64,000 nucleotides of DNA from an uncultured Clostridia bacterium (GTDB lineage: Bacteria; Bacillota; Clostridia; Christensenellales; Aristaeellaceae). The notes beneath the pieces are model-generated. The model was not told where the DNA came from. It saw only the letters and a program-made list of their open reading frames with translations, and searched no databases. Where the stretch lies: positions 1 through 64,000 of the forward strand of contig CALCQO010000046.1 in the NCBI GenBank assembly GCA_937894675.1, in the 5' to 3' direction. The position numbers were made by a program, and so were the translations under genes. Below, piece after piece: positions 1 to 9,263 of the stretch (position 1 is the stretch's first letter; each line of letters opens with the position of its first letter).

Positions 1-48
1 ATGGTACTTGGCTGGTAACGGCCCGGGAGAGTAGGTCGCCGCCGGATT
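1..48 (+). rRNA. rrf: 5S ribosomal RNA, 3' end (partial)
   Basis: The first bases carry the conserved 3' part of bacterial 5S rRNA, including GGGAGAGTAGGTCGCCGCC just before the end of the molecule. The 5' part lies outside the window, so an rRNA operon probably ends here. The exact 3' end is approximate. Confidence 0.85.
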
Positions 49-59
49 CCACATCGCAG

Positions 60-90
60 CCGCCCCTCTATTAGAGGGGCGGTTGTGTGT
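60..90 (+). terminator. Rho-independent terminator of the rRNA operon
   Basis: A perfect 9-bp stem, CCGCCCCTC and GAGGGGCGG, with a 5-nt loop is followed by a T/G-rich tail. It lies directly after the 5S rRNA. Confidence 0.75.
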
Positions 91-151
91 TGCGGGAAGA
101 TTGGCATGTGGTTGTCAAAGTGTGATTGTTTTCGAAACTTCCCCGCGATAC

Positions 152-181
152 TGTACAATATAAGGGAATCTATGCTATAAT
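152..181 (+). promoter_or_regulatory. Extended -10 promoter upstream of the RseC-like gene
   Basis: A consensus TATAAT (176-181) is preceded by TGC, giving an extended -10. The -35 (TGTACA, 152-157, 18-bp spacer) is poor. It lies 25 bp before the gene at 207. Confidence 0.6.
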
Positions 182-206
182 ACATACTGTATTGTGAGGA
201 AGATTT

Positions 207-614
207 ATGATTAGAACCGGAAGAGTTATTACGATAGAGAACAACAGGCCCATGGTCTGCTTTGACCGTTTGGATGCTTGTGAAAAATGCGGCGCCTGTT
301 ATAATAATAAAAAACAAACCCTTGTCCGGGTGCTTGGGCAGGCAGAGATCGGCAACATCGTGGATGTGGCGCTTCCTGACAACAGAATTCTGACATTGTC
401 AGTCATCATGTATGTCATCCCCTTGCTGGGGCTCATATTGGGGCTGCTCATCGGCAACGCTGTACTGGGCAGTGAAGTGAAAACCTTGCTGGCCGGCCTT
501 GCTGGAATGGCTGTTTTCTTTATTGCTGTAAAAGCCATTGACAAGTGGCTGCAGAACCAGCCCAAATGGCAGCCCCATATCATCTCCGTCCGCGGACAAG
601 GGGCACAAGAATAA
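207..614 (+). CDS. RseC/MucC-like membrane protein (SoxR-reducing family)
   Basis: This 135-residue protein has an N-terminal Cys motif (CEKCGACY, about residues 25-32), a short beta-rich stretch, and two membrane helices (about residues 63-84 and 90-108). That is the RseC/MucC arrangement. In other bacteria RseC acts with Rsx/Rnf-type redox complexes or on sigma-E signalling; here no rnf genes or SoxR lie nearby, so its partner is unknown. It starts at ATG with GAGGAAG upstream. The next gene, RNase J, follows after 44 bp and may be cotranscribed. The family assignment is fairly secure; the function is inferred. Confidence 0.75.
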   Translation: MIRTGRVITIENNRPMVCFDRLDACEKCGACYNNKKQTLVRVLGQAEIGNIVDVALPDNRILTLSVIMYVIPLLGLILGLLIGNAVLGSEVKTLLAGLAGMAVFFIAVKAIDKWLQNQPKWQPHIISVRGQGAQE

Positions 615-658
615 GAAATTATTATTTGTATGTTTAATACTGAAAAAGGAGGGACATT

Positions 659-2323
659 GTGCCTGAAAAACCAAAATTAAGAATCATCCCGCTTGGCGGC
701 GTGGATGAAATTGGTAAGAACATTACTGTCATCGAATGTGAAAATGATATCCTGGTCATCGACTGCGGCTCCATCTTCCCCAAGGACGATATGCTGGGGA
801 TTGACTTGGTTATTCCTGATGTCAGCTATCTGATCGCCAACAAGGATAAAATCCGCGCGTATCTGTTTACACACGGTCATGAGGATCATATCGGAGCAAC
901 CCCCTATGTGCTCGACCGCGCCCCCGCGCCCCTCTACGGCTCCCGGCTGACGCTGGCGCTGGTGGAGAACAAGCTGAAGGAGCGCGGCATCAAGGGGATG
1001 AAGTTCAACCCCGTACAGCCAAGACAGATTGTACATATCGGCTGCTTTACGGTGCAGTTCATCAAGGTGAACCACTCCATCAGCGGTGCCTATGCCATAT
1101 CGATAACATCCCCGGCGGGGACGGTTGTCTTCTCGGGAGACTTCAAAATCGATTTCACCCCCACAGATGGAGAGCCGACGGACATCAGCACCCTGGCCGC
1201 CATCGGCGAGCGGGGCGTGCTGGCGCTTCTGTGCGAAAGCACCAATGTGGAGCGACCCGGCTACACCATGTCCGAGCGCAAGGTCGCGGCCACCTTCGAT
1301 CATCAGATCAGCACGGCGCGCGGGCGGGTTATCATTGCCATGTTCGCCAGCAACATCAACCGTGTGCAGCAGGTGGCGGACTGCGCCGCCCAGTACGGCC
1401 GCAAAGTGTGCTTTGTCGGCAGAAGCATGATCAATGTCAGCACGGTGGCGATGGATCTTGGCGAACTGAAGATTCCCCGCGACAACCTGATTGAGATGGA
1501 CGACATCAACAACTACCGTGATGACCAGGTGCTGGTGCTGACCACCGGCAGCCAGGGCGAGCCCATGAGCGGCCTGACCCGCATGGCCTTTGCCGAGCAC
1601 CGCAAGCTGCAGATTAAACCCACCGACAAGGTCATCATTTCCGCCACGCCCATTCCGGGCAACGAGGTCTTTGTGTCCCGCGTCATCAACCAGCTGTACC
1701 GCTGCGGCGCGGAAGTCATCTACGAAGCCATGGACGATGTGCACGTTTCCGGCCACGCCTGCCAGGAAGAGCTGAAGCTGATGCACACGCTGATCAAGCC
1801 CCAGTACTTTATCCCCGTACACGGGGAATACCGCATGCTCTGGCAGCACGCGGAGCTGGCGGAGTCCATGGATATGCCCAGAGAAAACATCGTCCTGCCC
1901 GAAATCGGCCAAGTCATTGAGATGAGCGAAAACTCCCTCTCCCTGGCGGGCATTGTGCCCAACGGCACCGTACTGGTGGACGGCCTTGGCATTGGCGATG
2001 TGGGCAACGTGGTGCTGCGCGACCGCAAGCACCTCTCCCAGGACGGCCTGATTATTGTGGCTATGGCATTTGACCGCACCAACGGCGTGCTGGTATCCGG
2101 GCCTGATGTTATCTCCCGCGGTTTTGTGTATGTACGGGAGAATGAGGATTTAATCGAGGGCATCCGGGATACGGTGCGCAAGATTATCGAGTCCTACAAC
2201 CGCATCGAGGGTAGCGACTGGCCCAGCATCAAGAACCGGATCAAGGATGAGCTGCGCCGCTACATCTTCGACAAAATCAAGCGCAACCCCATGGTGCTGC
2301 CAGTCATTGTTGACCTGGGATGA
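659..2323 (+). CDS. rnj: Ribonuclease J
   Basis: This 554-residue metallo-beta-lactamase/beta-CASP nuclease carries the Zn motif HGHEDH at residues 72-77, a second His in VNHSI, and the beta-CASP region with SGHA near residue 364 and PVHGEYR near residue 381. RNase J is the 5'-3' exo- and endonuclease for mRNA turnover and rRNA maturation in Firmicutes. The start is GTG at 659 behind AAAAGGAGGG. The length is typical of the family. The J1 or J2 type cannot be settled without alignment. A strong terminator follows. Confidence 0.95.
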   Translation: MPEKPKLRIIPLGGVDEIGKNITVIECENDILVIDCGSIFPKDDMLGIDLVIPDVSYLIANKDKIRAYLFTHGHEDHIGATPYVLDRAPAPLYGSRLTLALVENKLKERGIKGMKFNPVQPRQIVHIGCFTVQFIKVNHSISGAYAISITSPAGTVVFSGDFKIDFTPTDGEPTDISTLAAIGERGVLALLCESTNVERPGYTMSERKVAATFDHQISTARGRVIIAMFASNINRVQQVADCAAQYGRKVCFVGRSMINVSTVAMDLGELKIPRDNLIEMDDINNYRDDQVLVLTTGSQGEPMSGLTRMAFAEHRKLQIKPTDKVIISATPIPGNEVFVSRVINQLYRCGAEVIYEAMDDVHVSGHACQEELKLMHTLIKPQYFIPVHGEYRMLWQHAELAESMDMPRENIVLPEIGQVIEMSENSLSLAGIVPNGTVLVDGLGIGDVGNVVLRDRKHLSQDGLIIVAMAFDRTNGVLVSGPDVISRGFVYVRENEDLIEGIRDTVRKIIESYNRIEGSDWPSIKNRIKDELRRYIFDKIKRNPMVLPVIVDLG

Positions 2324-2336
2324 CTATGGTATACTG

Positions 2337-2367
2337 TAGAGGCCGACATGATCGGCCTCTATTTTCA
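2337..2367 (+). terminator. Rho-independent terminator after RNase J
   Basis: A perfect 10-bp stem, TAGAGGCCGA and TCGGCCTCTA, with a 5-nt loop is followed by TTTTCATTT. Confidence 0.8.
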
Positions 2368-2384
2368 TTTGGTGCGAGGTAGCT

Positions 2385-2732
2385 ATGCTGATGGACACAG
2401 CCAGGAAGCTGGCGGGAGAAATCAGGCAGTCCCAGGAGTATCAGGAGTATGCCGAGGCAAAGGAAATCGCCGCGGGCAGCGATACGGGGATGGCGCTGAT
2501 TAAAGAATATAAAAAGCTGCAGATTGCCCTGCAGATGAGCGCCATGGCAGGCGGCGGCATGCCGCCGGAGGAAATGCAGCGCTTTACCCAGATATCCTCC
2601 CTCCTGTACGCGGGGACGGACACCTCCCGCTACCTGCTGGCGGAACTGCGCCTGCAGAAGATGGTGGGGGATGTGCTGAAACTTGTGACGGACGCCGCGG
2701 ATATGCAGTTTGATTTGCCCGAGGGCAGGTAA
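2385..2732 (+). CDS. YlbF/YmcA family protein
   Basis: This 115-residue, mostly helical protein shows the YlbF/YmcA pattern: an N-terminal helix ending in SQEYQEYAEAK, an ALIKEYKKLQ helix, and a long C-terminal helix. In Bacillus, YlbF, YmcA and YaaT form a complex that stimulates RNase Y mRNA processing and affects competence and sporulation. Its place directly after RNase J fits an RNA-decay role. ATG at 2385 follows GCGAGG. The next gene, mltG, begins 7 bp downstream. The specific paralogue is not resolved. Confidence 0.8.
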   Translation: MLMDTARKLAGEIRQSQEYQEYAEAKEIAAGSDTGMALIKEYKKLQIALQMSAMAGGGMPPEEMQRFTQISSLLYAGTDTSRYLLAELRLQKMVGDVLKLVTDAADMQFDLPEGR

Positions 2733-2739
2733 GACTTAC

Positions 2740-3927
2740 GTGAAAAAGAAAAAGCAAAAAATCTATACGCCTGAGTCCCTCCAGGAAGAGAGGGAATACG
2801 GCATTTATTGGTACAGCTGGCTCTGGAGCATGGTGCGCCCTGTGCTGGTGTTCCTGTGCTCCGCCCTGCTGCTCATTGGCGTGGTGTCCACCATTGTCAA
2901 CAAAGGCCGGGAGGAATGGATCAACCCGGTCAACGCGCTGGATCAATCGGAGATTGTTTTCGTGGTCAACAGCGGGGACAGTCTGAGCAGGGTATCCAAG
3001 AACCTGGAGAAGCAGAACATTGTACGCAGCAGTTCCTTCTTTAAGTATTACGCGGACTTCAGCGGCTTTAGCCAGAAGATACAGGCAGGGGAGTATAAGC
3101 TGAACCGTGCCATGAGCGTGAAGGAAATCCTGGAGAACCTGGCATCCGGCGACGGGCGCCCCATGGTGCGCTCCATCACGGTGATTCCCGGCTGGACGGT
3201 GGAGGATATCGCCGCCTATCTGGTAAGGGAAAAGATTCTTGCTACCCCTGACGCCTTCCTGAGCAAATGCCGCAGCGGCAGCGAGTTCAACATGTTTTAT
3301 TATGTGTCCGATGTTCTTTCCTCCGGCCGCCCGGCGGACCGCAAGTACGCCCTGGAAGGGTACCTGGCGCCGGACACCTACGAAATCTATGTTTCAGCGG
3401 ATGAAAGCGAAATCATTAAAAAGCTGCTGTCCCAGACCGAAGCGGTGTATAAAGAACCTTTCCACGCAAGAGCCGAGGAACTGGGCATGTCCATGGACGA
3501 GGTCATTACCCTGGCATCGCTGATTGAGAAAGAAGCCAAGACGGCTGATTTCGCCAAGGTTTCCGCCGTGTTCCATAACCGCCTGAAGGACAATATGACC
3601 CTGGGCAGCGACGTAACCATTAAATATGTGCTGGGCACCAAACGGATGGTGCTCAACCAGAACGACCTGAATGTGCAGTCCTACTTCAATACCTACCGCA
3701 ACAAGGGATTGCCCATCGGGCCCATCTGCAGCCCGTCCCCCGGCGCCATTCAGGCCGCACTGTATCCGGACGAGTCCTTTATCCAGGAAAAGGTGCTGTA
3801 TTTCTGCAGCAAGGATCCAGACACGGGGGAACTGCACTTCTCAAAGACCTTAGCGGAACACGAGCAGGCTGTGCAGATTTACGCCCCGCTGTGGGAAGCC
3901 TTTGATAAGAAGACGGGGGCTCAATGA
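2740..3927 (+). CDS. mltG: Endolytic transglycosylase MltG
   Basis: This 395-residue protein has a basic cytoplasmic N-terminus, one membrane helix (about residues 33-52), a LysM-like region and the YceG/MltG catalytic domain. The active-site signature ASLIEKEAK contains the catalytic Glu, with YLAPDTY before it and GLPIGPICSPS after it. MltG cleaves nascent peptidoglycan strands outside the membrane and sets glycan chain length. I chose GTG at 2740, just after the ylbF stop, over an upstream TTG (2710) that would overlap ylbF. Its stop overlaps the next start by ATGA, so the genes are translationally coupled. Confidence 0.9.
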   Translation: MKKKKQKIYTPESLQEEREYGIYWYSWLWSMVRPVLVFLCSALLLIGVVSTIVNKGREEWINPVNALDQSEIVFVVNSGDSLSRVSKNLEKQNIVRSSSFFKYYADFSGFSQKIQAGEYKLNRAMSVKEILENLASGDGRPMVRSITVIPGWTVEDIAAYLVREKILATPDAFLSKCRSGSEFNMFYYVSDVLSSGRPADRKYALEGYLAPDTYEIYVSADESEIIKKLLSQTEAVYKEPFHARAEELGMSMDEVITLASLIEKEAKTADFAKVSAVFHNRLKDNMTLGSDVTIKYVLGTKRMVLNQNDLNVQSYFNTYRNKGLPIGPICSPSPGAIQAALYPDESFIQEKVLYFCSKDPDTGELHFSKTLAEHEQAVQIYAPLWEAFDKKTGAQ

Positions 3928-4832
3928 GGCCGCAGAACCAAATCCTTTTTGGTCCCTCGGGCAACTCCGACAGCTTTTACGCCCAGGGCAACAAGCATAC
4001 CTGGCAGGCCTTTTCCTGGATACGGGAAAGGGGATTGAGCGCCTTTGAGTATTCTTTTGGCCGGGGCGTCAGCCTATCCCAGGAAACAGCGGAGCTAATT
4101 GGCCGGCACGCCGCGGATAACGGCATTTCCGTTAGCGCCCATGCGCCCTACTATATCAATCTGGCAGCGGCAGAGCAGGAAAAACTGGAAAAGGGCATCA
4201 GCTACATCCTGGAAACCGCCTTGCGCCTTCGCTGGATGGGCGGGCAGAGGATGGTGGTGCATGTCGGCTCCGCCATGAAAATGCAGCGGCAGGAAGCGTT
4301 GGAAAACTGCGCCAGGGGGCTTGACATGGCACTGGAGCGGCTATCGGAAGCTGGGCTTTCTCCCCAATTGTGCATTGAAACCATGGGCAAGCCCGGGCAG
4401 ATTGGCGATTTGGATGAAATTCTCCAGTTCTGCAAGCGCGACGCCCGTCTGACCCCCTGTGTCGACTTTGCCCATCTGCATGCTCTGGGCGGGGGCTGCC
4501 TGAATCAGCCGTCCGATTTTGCCCGGGTGCTGGATCAGATGGAAGAAGTCCTGGGGACAGAAAGAGCCAGAAACATCCACATTCATTTCTCCACGGTGGA
4601 GTTTGGTGAAAAGGGTGAAAAGAAGCATATGACCTTCGCGGACACCATGTACGGCCCAAGGTTTGAGCACCTGGCGCTCCTGCTGGCTCAGCGGCGCTAC
4701 ACGCCGCACATCATCTGCGAAAGCCGGGGCACCATGGCGGAGGATGCCCGGACCATGCGGGACATCTATGAAGCCGCTGTGCGGGACGTATCCTCGGGGA
4801 AACAGGAAATTCCGCCCTCGCCAGCGGAATGA
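3924..4832 (+). CDS. Endonuclease IV-like TIM-barrel protein (AP endonuclease family 2)
   Basis: This 302-residue protein retains the residues that bind the three Zn ions in endonuclease IV: His in SAHAPYY, His in VVHVGS, Glu in CIETMG, Asp/His in DFAHLHA, His in IHIHFS, and Glu in ICESRG. Such enzymes cut DNA at abasic sites in base-excision repair. It overlaps mltG by ATGA. Family membership is clear. Whether it is a true Nfo or a related sugar-phosphate isomerase-like barrel is less certain, but the conserved metal set favours a nuclease. Confidence 0.8.
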   Translation: MRPQNQILFGPSGNSDSFYAQGNKHTWQAFSWIRERGLSAFEYSFGRGVSLSQETAELIGRHAADNGISVSAHAPYYINLAAAEQEKLEKGISYILETALRLRWMGGQRMVVHVGSAMKMQRQEALENCARGLDMALERLSEAGLSPQLCIETMGKPGQIGDLDEILQFCKRDARLTPCVDFAHLHALGGGCLNQPSDFARVLDQMEEVLGTERARNIHIHFSTVEFGEKGEKKHMTFADTMYGPRFEHLALLLAQRRYTPHIICESRGTMAEDARTMRDIYEAAVRDVSSGKQEIPPSPAE

Positions 4833-4992
4833 AACAAGCATGCATCATCAGCGGATAGTCCGCTGCGCTAGAAAACGATATCCGGTATCACCAGAAATGG
4901 GACAGCCAGCCCGCGAAAATATCCTGGCATGGTAGTCAAACACAAGGGTTTGTGGTAGAATATCAATGAAAAAGGCCGATTGGGAGGTATGT

Positions 4993-6060
4993 ATGGACAG
5001 GGTCAGCAGGTTGTTGAACATGGCGGGGGTCGCGGCACAGGATGCCATCCTCATCCATAAGCCTTCCAACATCTATTTTCTAAGCGGTTATTCCGGGGAA
5101 GGTCTGCTGCTGCTGACGCGGGACATATCCGCCATTATCACAGACTTCCGCTATACGGAACAGGCTGGCCAGCAAGCACCGTCATTTCAGGTCTATGAGA
5201 TTTCCACCGGGAAAAGCCATATTCAGGTAGCGGCGGACGTGCTGCAGCAAGCAGGCATCCATCAGCTGTACTACGAGGACGACCATGTAACCGTTGTACA
5301 GTTCGCGGCGATGGGCAAAGCCATGCCGGGCATGACATTTACCCCCATCAAGGAAAAGCCGGAGCAGCTGCGCAAAGTAAAAGACGAAAGCGAAATTGCT
5401 GTCATCCGCAAAGCCTGCGGGATATCCGTACAGGCGTTTGACTATATCCTCACGGTCATCACCGAAGGCATGACAGAGCGGGAAGTCCAGCTGAAACTCG
5501 ACTTCAAAATGCTGGAACTGGGCGCGGAAGGGCTGGCGTTCAGCACCATTCTGGCTTCAGGCGAGAACGGCTCCCTGCCCCACGCGGTGCCCACCAGCAG
5601 ACGCCTTCAAAAAGGGGATTTGATTACCCTGGACTTTGGCGCGAAATACGGCGGCTACTGTTCGGATATGACCCGCACCATCGCCCTTGGGCAGCCTTCT
5701 GAGGAGATGCGCAAGGTATACGATATCGTGCTGCAGGCCCAGATGGCGGCTCAGGAAGCGCTGATGCCCGGCAAGGTTTGCCGGGATATCGACGCCATCG
5801 CCCGCGATATCATTACCCAGGCGGGGTACGGCAAAAACTTCGGCCATGGCCTCGGCCACAGCGTGGGCATCGACATCCATGAGATGCCGCGCCTGAACCA
5901 AACCTGCGAAGAGGTGGTGGAGCCCGGCATTGTCATCACCGTGGAGCCGGGCATCTACCTGCCCGCTATCGGCGGCGTCCGCATCGAGAACACCTGTCTG
6001 GTAACGGAAAACGGCGCGCAGTCCCTGGTTAGCGCGCCTAGGGAATTGATCATCCTGTAA
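4993..6060 (+). CDS. M24 family aminopeptidase (Xaa-Pro peptidase type)
   Basis: This 355-residue protein has a creatinase-like N-terminal domain and a pita-bread catalytic domain with all five metal ligands: two Asp (DFGAKYGGYCSDMTRT), His (GHGLGHSVG), Glu (TVEPGIY) and Glu (RIENT). It should remove N-terminal residues next to proline using two Mn or Co ions. I place the start at ATG 4993 behind GGGAGG. ATG 4966 lacks a ribosome site and sits almost on the -10-like TAGAAT (4956-4961). It directly precedes efp, a common Firmicutes arrangement. Confidence 0.88.
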   Translation: MDRVSRLLNMAGVAAQDAILIHKPSNIYFLSGYSGEGLLLLTRDISAIITDFRYTEQAGQQAPSFQVYEISTGKSHIQVAADVLQQAGIHQLYYEDDHVTVVQFAAMGKAMPGMTFTPIKEKPEQLRKVKDESEIAVIRKACGISVQAFDYILTVITEGMTEREVQLKLDFKMLELGAEGLAFSTILASGENGSLPHAVPTSRRLQKGDLITLDFGAKYGGYCSDMTRTIALGQPSEEMRKVYDIVLQAQMAAQEALMPGKVCRDIDAIARDIITQAGYGKNFGHGLGHSVGIDIHEMPRLNQTCEEVVEPGIVITVEPGIYLPAIGGVRIENTCLVTENGAQSLVSAPRELIIL

Positions 6061-6103
6061 CGAGGGTCGTTGCATTATTCTTTATTTCATTGGAGGAACA
6101 ACT

Positions 6104-6661
6104 ATGATTACAGCGGGGGATTTCAGAAAAGGCATTACCTTCGAAATGGAAGGCGGTGTCTGGAACATCGTGGATTTCCAGCATGTCAAGCCCGGCAAAG
6201 GCGCCGCGTTCGTACGCACGAAAATCAAAAACATCATGACCGGCGCGGTCATCGAGCGCACATTCAACCCCACTGATAAAATGCCCCGCGCCATTGTGGA
6301 AACCAAGGATATGCAGTACCTGTACAATGATGGGAACCTGTACTACTTCATGGATCCGGAAACCTACGAGCAGATGCCCCTCAACCAGAGCCAGGTGGAG
6401 GACGCCATCCGCTTTGTCAAGGAAAATACCAATGTCAGCATCCGCTTCTTCAAGGGCGAGGCCTTCTCCGTGGAAGCGCCCAACTTTGTGGATCTGGAAG
6501 TCACCCAGACAGAGCCCGGCTTCAAGGGCGACACCGCTTCCAACACCTACAAGCCCGCCACCCTGGAAACCGGATTTGAGCTGATGGTGCCCCTGTTTAT
6601 CAACATCGGTGATATGATTAAGATTGACACCCGCTCCGGGGAGTATCTCTCCCGCGCGTAA
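6104..6661 (+). CDS. efp: Elongation factor P
   Basis: This 185-residue protein has the three-domain EF-P layout. The loop HVKPGKGAAF places a lysine at position 32, the site that is post-translationally modified in many bacteria. The C-terminal part, RSGEYLSRA, is typical. EF-P rescues ribosomes stalled at polyproline stretches; that is relevant here because this window encodes Pro-rich exported proteins. ATG follows TGGAGGAAC. It probably forms an operon with the upstream peptidase and the downstream CD1247-type gene. Confidence 0.97.
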   Translation: MITAGDFRKGITFEMEGGVWNIVDFQHVKPGKGAAFVRTKIKNIMTGAVIERTFNPTDKMPRAIVETKDMQYLYNDGNLYYFMDPETYEQMPLNQSQVEDAIRFVKENTNVSIRFFKGEAFSVEAPNFVDLEVTQTEPGFKGDTASNTYKPATLETGFELMVPLFINIGDMIKIDTRSGEYLSRA

Positions 6662-6694
6662 CTGTACACAGGACAAGAAGAAAGGGACAAAGCC

Positions 6695-7153
6695 ATGAGT
6701 AACCTGTCTGAGAAAGTTGCCTATCTCAAAGGCCTGGCGGAAGGCATGAAGCTGAGCGACGACACCTCCGAACAGAAATTGCTGGTCAAGCTGATTGAAA
6801 CGCTGGAAGCGTTTGCCCAGGAAATCGATGATATCCGCGATGATCTGGACGATTTGAACGACTATGTTGAAGAAATCGATGAGGATCTGGAAGACATCGA
6901 AGACCTGCTGGGCGACGAGGAAGACGATGAGGAAGGCTGCGAATGCTGCGGCCATCATGACGATGAGGACGAGGAACTGGAAGGCGGCGTTGTGGAGTAT
7001 GAGTGCCCCCATTGCGGCTATCTGACCCGCTTTGACGTGGCCGATTTCGACCTGGAAGAAGACTACCGCTGCCCCTCCTGCCATCAGCCCCTTTTCCCCG
7101 AAACCGAAGAAGAGGAAGAGGACGAGGATGATGAGGGAGAAGACAAGGAATAA
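6695..7153 (+). CDS. CD1247 N-terminal-domain protein with acidic linker and zinc ribbon
   Basis: This 152-residue protein starts with the helical block KVAYLKGLAEGMKL seen in the Clostridia-specific CD1247 N-terminal family. A very acidic stretch (about residues 45-95) follows, with CECCGHH inside it, then a zinc-ribbon pair, CPHCGY and CPSCHQP, and an acidic tail. The role of the family is unknown. The ribbon suggests nucleic-acid or RNA polymerase contact, but that is inference. It sits after efp and ends at a terminator. Confidence 0.75.
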   Translation: MSNLSEKVAYLKGLAEGMKLSDDTSEQKLLVKLIETLEAFAQEIDDIRDDLDDLNDYVEEIDEDLEDIEDLLGDEEDDEEGCECCGHHDDEDEELEGGVVEYECPHCGYLTRFDVADFDLEEDYRCPSCHQPLFPETEEEEEDEDDEGEDKE

Positions 7154-7176
7154 ACGCCCCGCCGCTTGAGCGATAC

Positions 7177-7213
7177 AAAAGCTGCTCCTGCTTTGCAGGT
7201 GTAGCTTTTTTTC
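7177..7213 (+). terminator. Rho-independent terminator after the efp operon
   Basis: AAAGCT and CCTGC pair with GCAGG and AGCTTT around a short loop, with small internal bulges, and a run of seven T follows. Confidence 0.7.
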
Positions 7214-7242
7214 GAAAATGATAACCTGATGGGGAGGATTTT

Positions 7243-8592
7243 ATGCTCACAAAAAAGCGCAGGAGCTCCATGTCCATCGAGATGCTGCTCGCTTTGGGTT
7301 TCTTTCTGATTATTCTGCTGGGGTCCCTGCTGCTCTCCCTGCCCGTTGCCTGGGAAGAGGGGAAAAGCGCCAACTACCTGCAGGCGCTCTTTACCGCCAC
7401 CAGCGCCACCTGTGTTACCGGGCTGACGGTGGTGGATACAGCCGAAACCTATTCCCTCTTTGGTGAAATTGTCATCATCGCCCTCATTCAGGTAGGGGGT
7501 CTGGGTTTTATGCTGTTTGCCACCATGACGCTGGTATTCATCCGAAAGCGCATCTCCCTGCAGAGCCGCGCGCTGCTGCGCGACAGCATGGGGCTGCCGG
7601 GGCTGTCCGGCTCGGTGCGCACTTCCCTGCACTTTGTATTGATTGTCTTTGGCATCGAGCTGCTGGGCGCGCTGCTGCTGAGCATCCGCTTTGTCCCCCA
7701 GATGGGCATGGGCAAGGGGCTGTACTACGGCTTCTTTCACGCGGTCAGCGCTTTTTGCAACGCCGGGTTCGATCTCTTCGGCTCTCTGGGCAGCCTGCAG
7801 ATTTATCAGCAGGATCCCTATGTGCTGCTGATTATTTCCTCGCTGATTGTGCTGGGCGGTTTGGGCTTTGCGGTTTTGGCGGAGGTGATTTCCCATCACC
7901 ACATCAAAAAATACAGCCTGCATACCAAAACGGTGCTGTTTACAACCGCCGCGCTGCTGGTGTTTGGCACCTTGGTTATCAGCGCGCTGGAGTGGAACAA
8001 CCCCCGCACCCTGGGCACCATGCCCGCTGTGCACCGCGTAACCAATGCCTGGTTTCAATCGGTAACCACCAGAACCGCGGGGTACTTCTCCATCAGCCAG
8101 ATGGGGATGACGGACGCCAGCAAACTGGTCAGCTCCATCCTGATGTTTATCGGCGCTTCCCCCGTATCCACAGGCGGCGGCATCAAAACCACCACGCTGT
8201 TCCTGCTGCTGGCGCTGGTGTCAACCGTTGTTCACGGCCGCGTGGATGTAACGGCCTTCAAGCGCAAGGTGCCCCTGTCGGTGGTGCGTACGGCGCTGAG
8301 CATTTTTGTTATCTTCCTCATCCTGGCGGTGACGGGTACGGCTTTGCTGTCGGTATGGAATGCGGAGTTCCAGATTATCGACCTTACCATGGAAGCCACC
8401 TCAGCCCTGGGCACGGTGGGCCTCACCAGCGTGGGCACAGCCAACCTGACCGCCCTTAGCCAGGTGCTGCTGATTTGCTTTATGTACATCGGCCGTGTAG
8501 GCCCGCTGACCCTGATGCTGGTGCTAACCCGCAGGCAGGAAAACAAAACAACCCTGATGCACTACCCTGAAGAACAAATGCTGGTTGGATAA
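7243..8592 (+). CDS. ktrB: Potassium channel subunit KtrB (TrkH/KtrB family)
   Basis: This 449-residue polytopic membrane protein has four pore-loop repeats with filter-like segments: SATCVTGLT, AFCNAGFD, TRTAGYFS and SALGTVGLT. That is the fourfold M1-P-M2 pattern of KtrB/TrkH. It should move K+ (often coupled to Na+) across the membrane as a dimer on a KtrA ring. ATG 7243 follows GGGGAGGA. ktrA follows after 11 bp. The length matches KtrB better than the longer proteobacterial TrkH. Confidence 0.93.
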   Translation: MLTKKRRSSMSIEMLLALGFFLIILLGSLLLSLPVAWEEGKSANYLQALFTATSATCVTGLTVVDTAETYSLFGEIVIIALIQVGGLGFMLFATMTLVFIRKRISLQSRALLRDSMGLPGLSGSVRTSLHFVLIVFGIELLGALLLSIRFVPQMGMGKGLYYGFFHAVSAFCNAGFDLFGSLGSLQIYQQDPYVLLIISSLIVLGGLGFAVLAEVISHHHIKKYSLHTKTVLFTTAALLVFGTLVISALEWNNPRTLGTMPAVHRVTNAWFQSVTTRTAGYFSISQMGMTDASKLVSSILMFIGASPVSTGGGIKTTTLFLLLALVSTVVHGRVDVTAFKRKVPLSVVRTALSIFVIFLILAVTGTALLSVWNAEFQIIDLTMEATSALGTVGLTSVGTANLTALSQVLLICFMYIGRVGPLTLMLVLTRRQENKTTLMHYPEEQMLVG

Positions 8593-8603
8593 AGGAGAAA
8601 AGT

Positions 8604-9263
8604 ATGTCGAACGCGAAACAATTTGTTGTCTTTGGCATCGGGCGCTTCGGCGCTTCGTTGTGCAAAACCCTGTGCGATTTGGGCCATGAGGTGCTGGCGG
8701 TGGACGGCGAGGAGGAAGTCATCAATGACATCGCCCCCTTCGTGACCCAGGCCATCCAGATGGACGCGACGGACGAGGACGCCCTGAAGAAAATCGGGCT
8801 GCGCAATTTTGACGCCGCCGTTGTGTCCATCGGCGACAATGTGCGGGATTCCATCCTGGTATCCCTTTTGTGCAAGGAGGCGGGGGTTAAATATGTCATC
8901 AGCAAAGCCACCGACGAGCTGCACGCCAAGGTGCTGCGCAAGGTAGGGGTGGATAAAGTGGTGTTTCCCGAAAGGGATATGGGCATCCGCGTCGCCAAGT
9001 CATTGATTGCCCCCAATGTGGTGGATTTAATCAACCTGACGGATGAGTATGCTATCGAAAGCATCCAGCTGCCCGACCATTGGGTAGGGAAAACCGTGCG
9101 CGAGATTGAGGTGCGCCGCAAGTACGGCGTTACAGTATTGCTGCTCCAGCGGGGAGAGGATGTCCTCATCGAGGAGCTCAGCGACACCAGGCTTCTGAAG
9201 GGCGATGTGCTGATGCTGCTGGGGCACAAGCATGATGTGGAAAAGATTGAGAGCCTGCCCTGA
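8604..9263 (+). CDS. ktrA: KtrA-type regulatory subunit (RCK_N and RCK_C domains)
   Basis: This 219-residue protein begins with a Rossmann RCK_N domain (GIGRFGASL, acidic end of beta2 at VDGEE) and ends with an RCK_C domain (about residues 140-219). KtrA forms an octameric ring that gates KtrB in response to ATP/ADP; in many Firmicutes RCK_C also binds cyclic di-AMP, which cannot be read from sequence alone. A strong AAGGAGAA site precedes ATG. Its stop overlaps the start of the exonuclease gene by one base. Confidence 0.93.
   Translation: MSNAKQFVVFGIGRFGASLCKTLCDLGHEVLAVDGEEEVINDIAPFVTQAIQMDATDEDALKKIGLRNFDAAVVSIGDNVRDSILVSLLCKEAGVKYVISKATDELHAKVLRKVGVDKVVFPERDMGIRVAKSLIAPNVVDLINLTDEYAIESIQLPDHWVGKTVREIEVRRKYGVTVLLLQRGEDVLIEELSDTRLLKGDVLMLLGHKHDVEKIESLP

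Noticed and set aside
677..2032. 451-codon open frame antisense to RNase J
   Set aside because: Its frame mirrors the codon structure of the real gene, shows His/Gly/Ala-rich low complexity and has no ribosome site or family motif.
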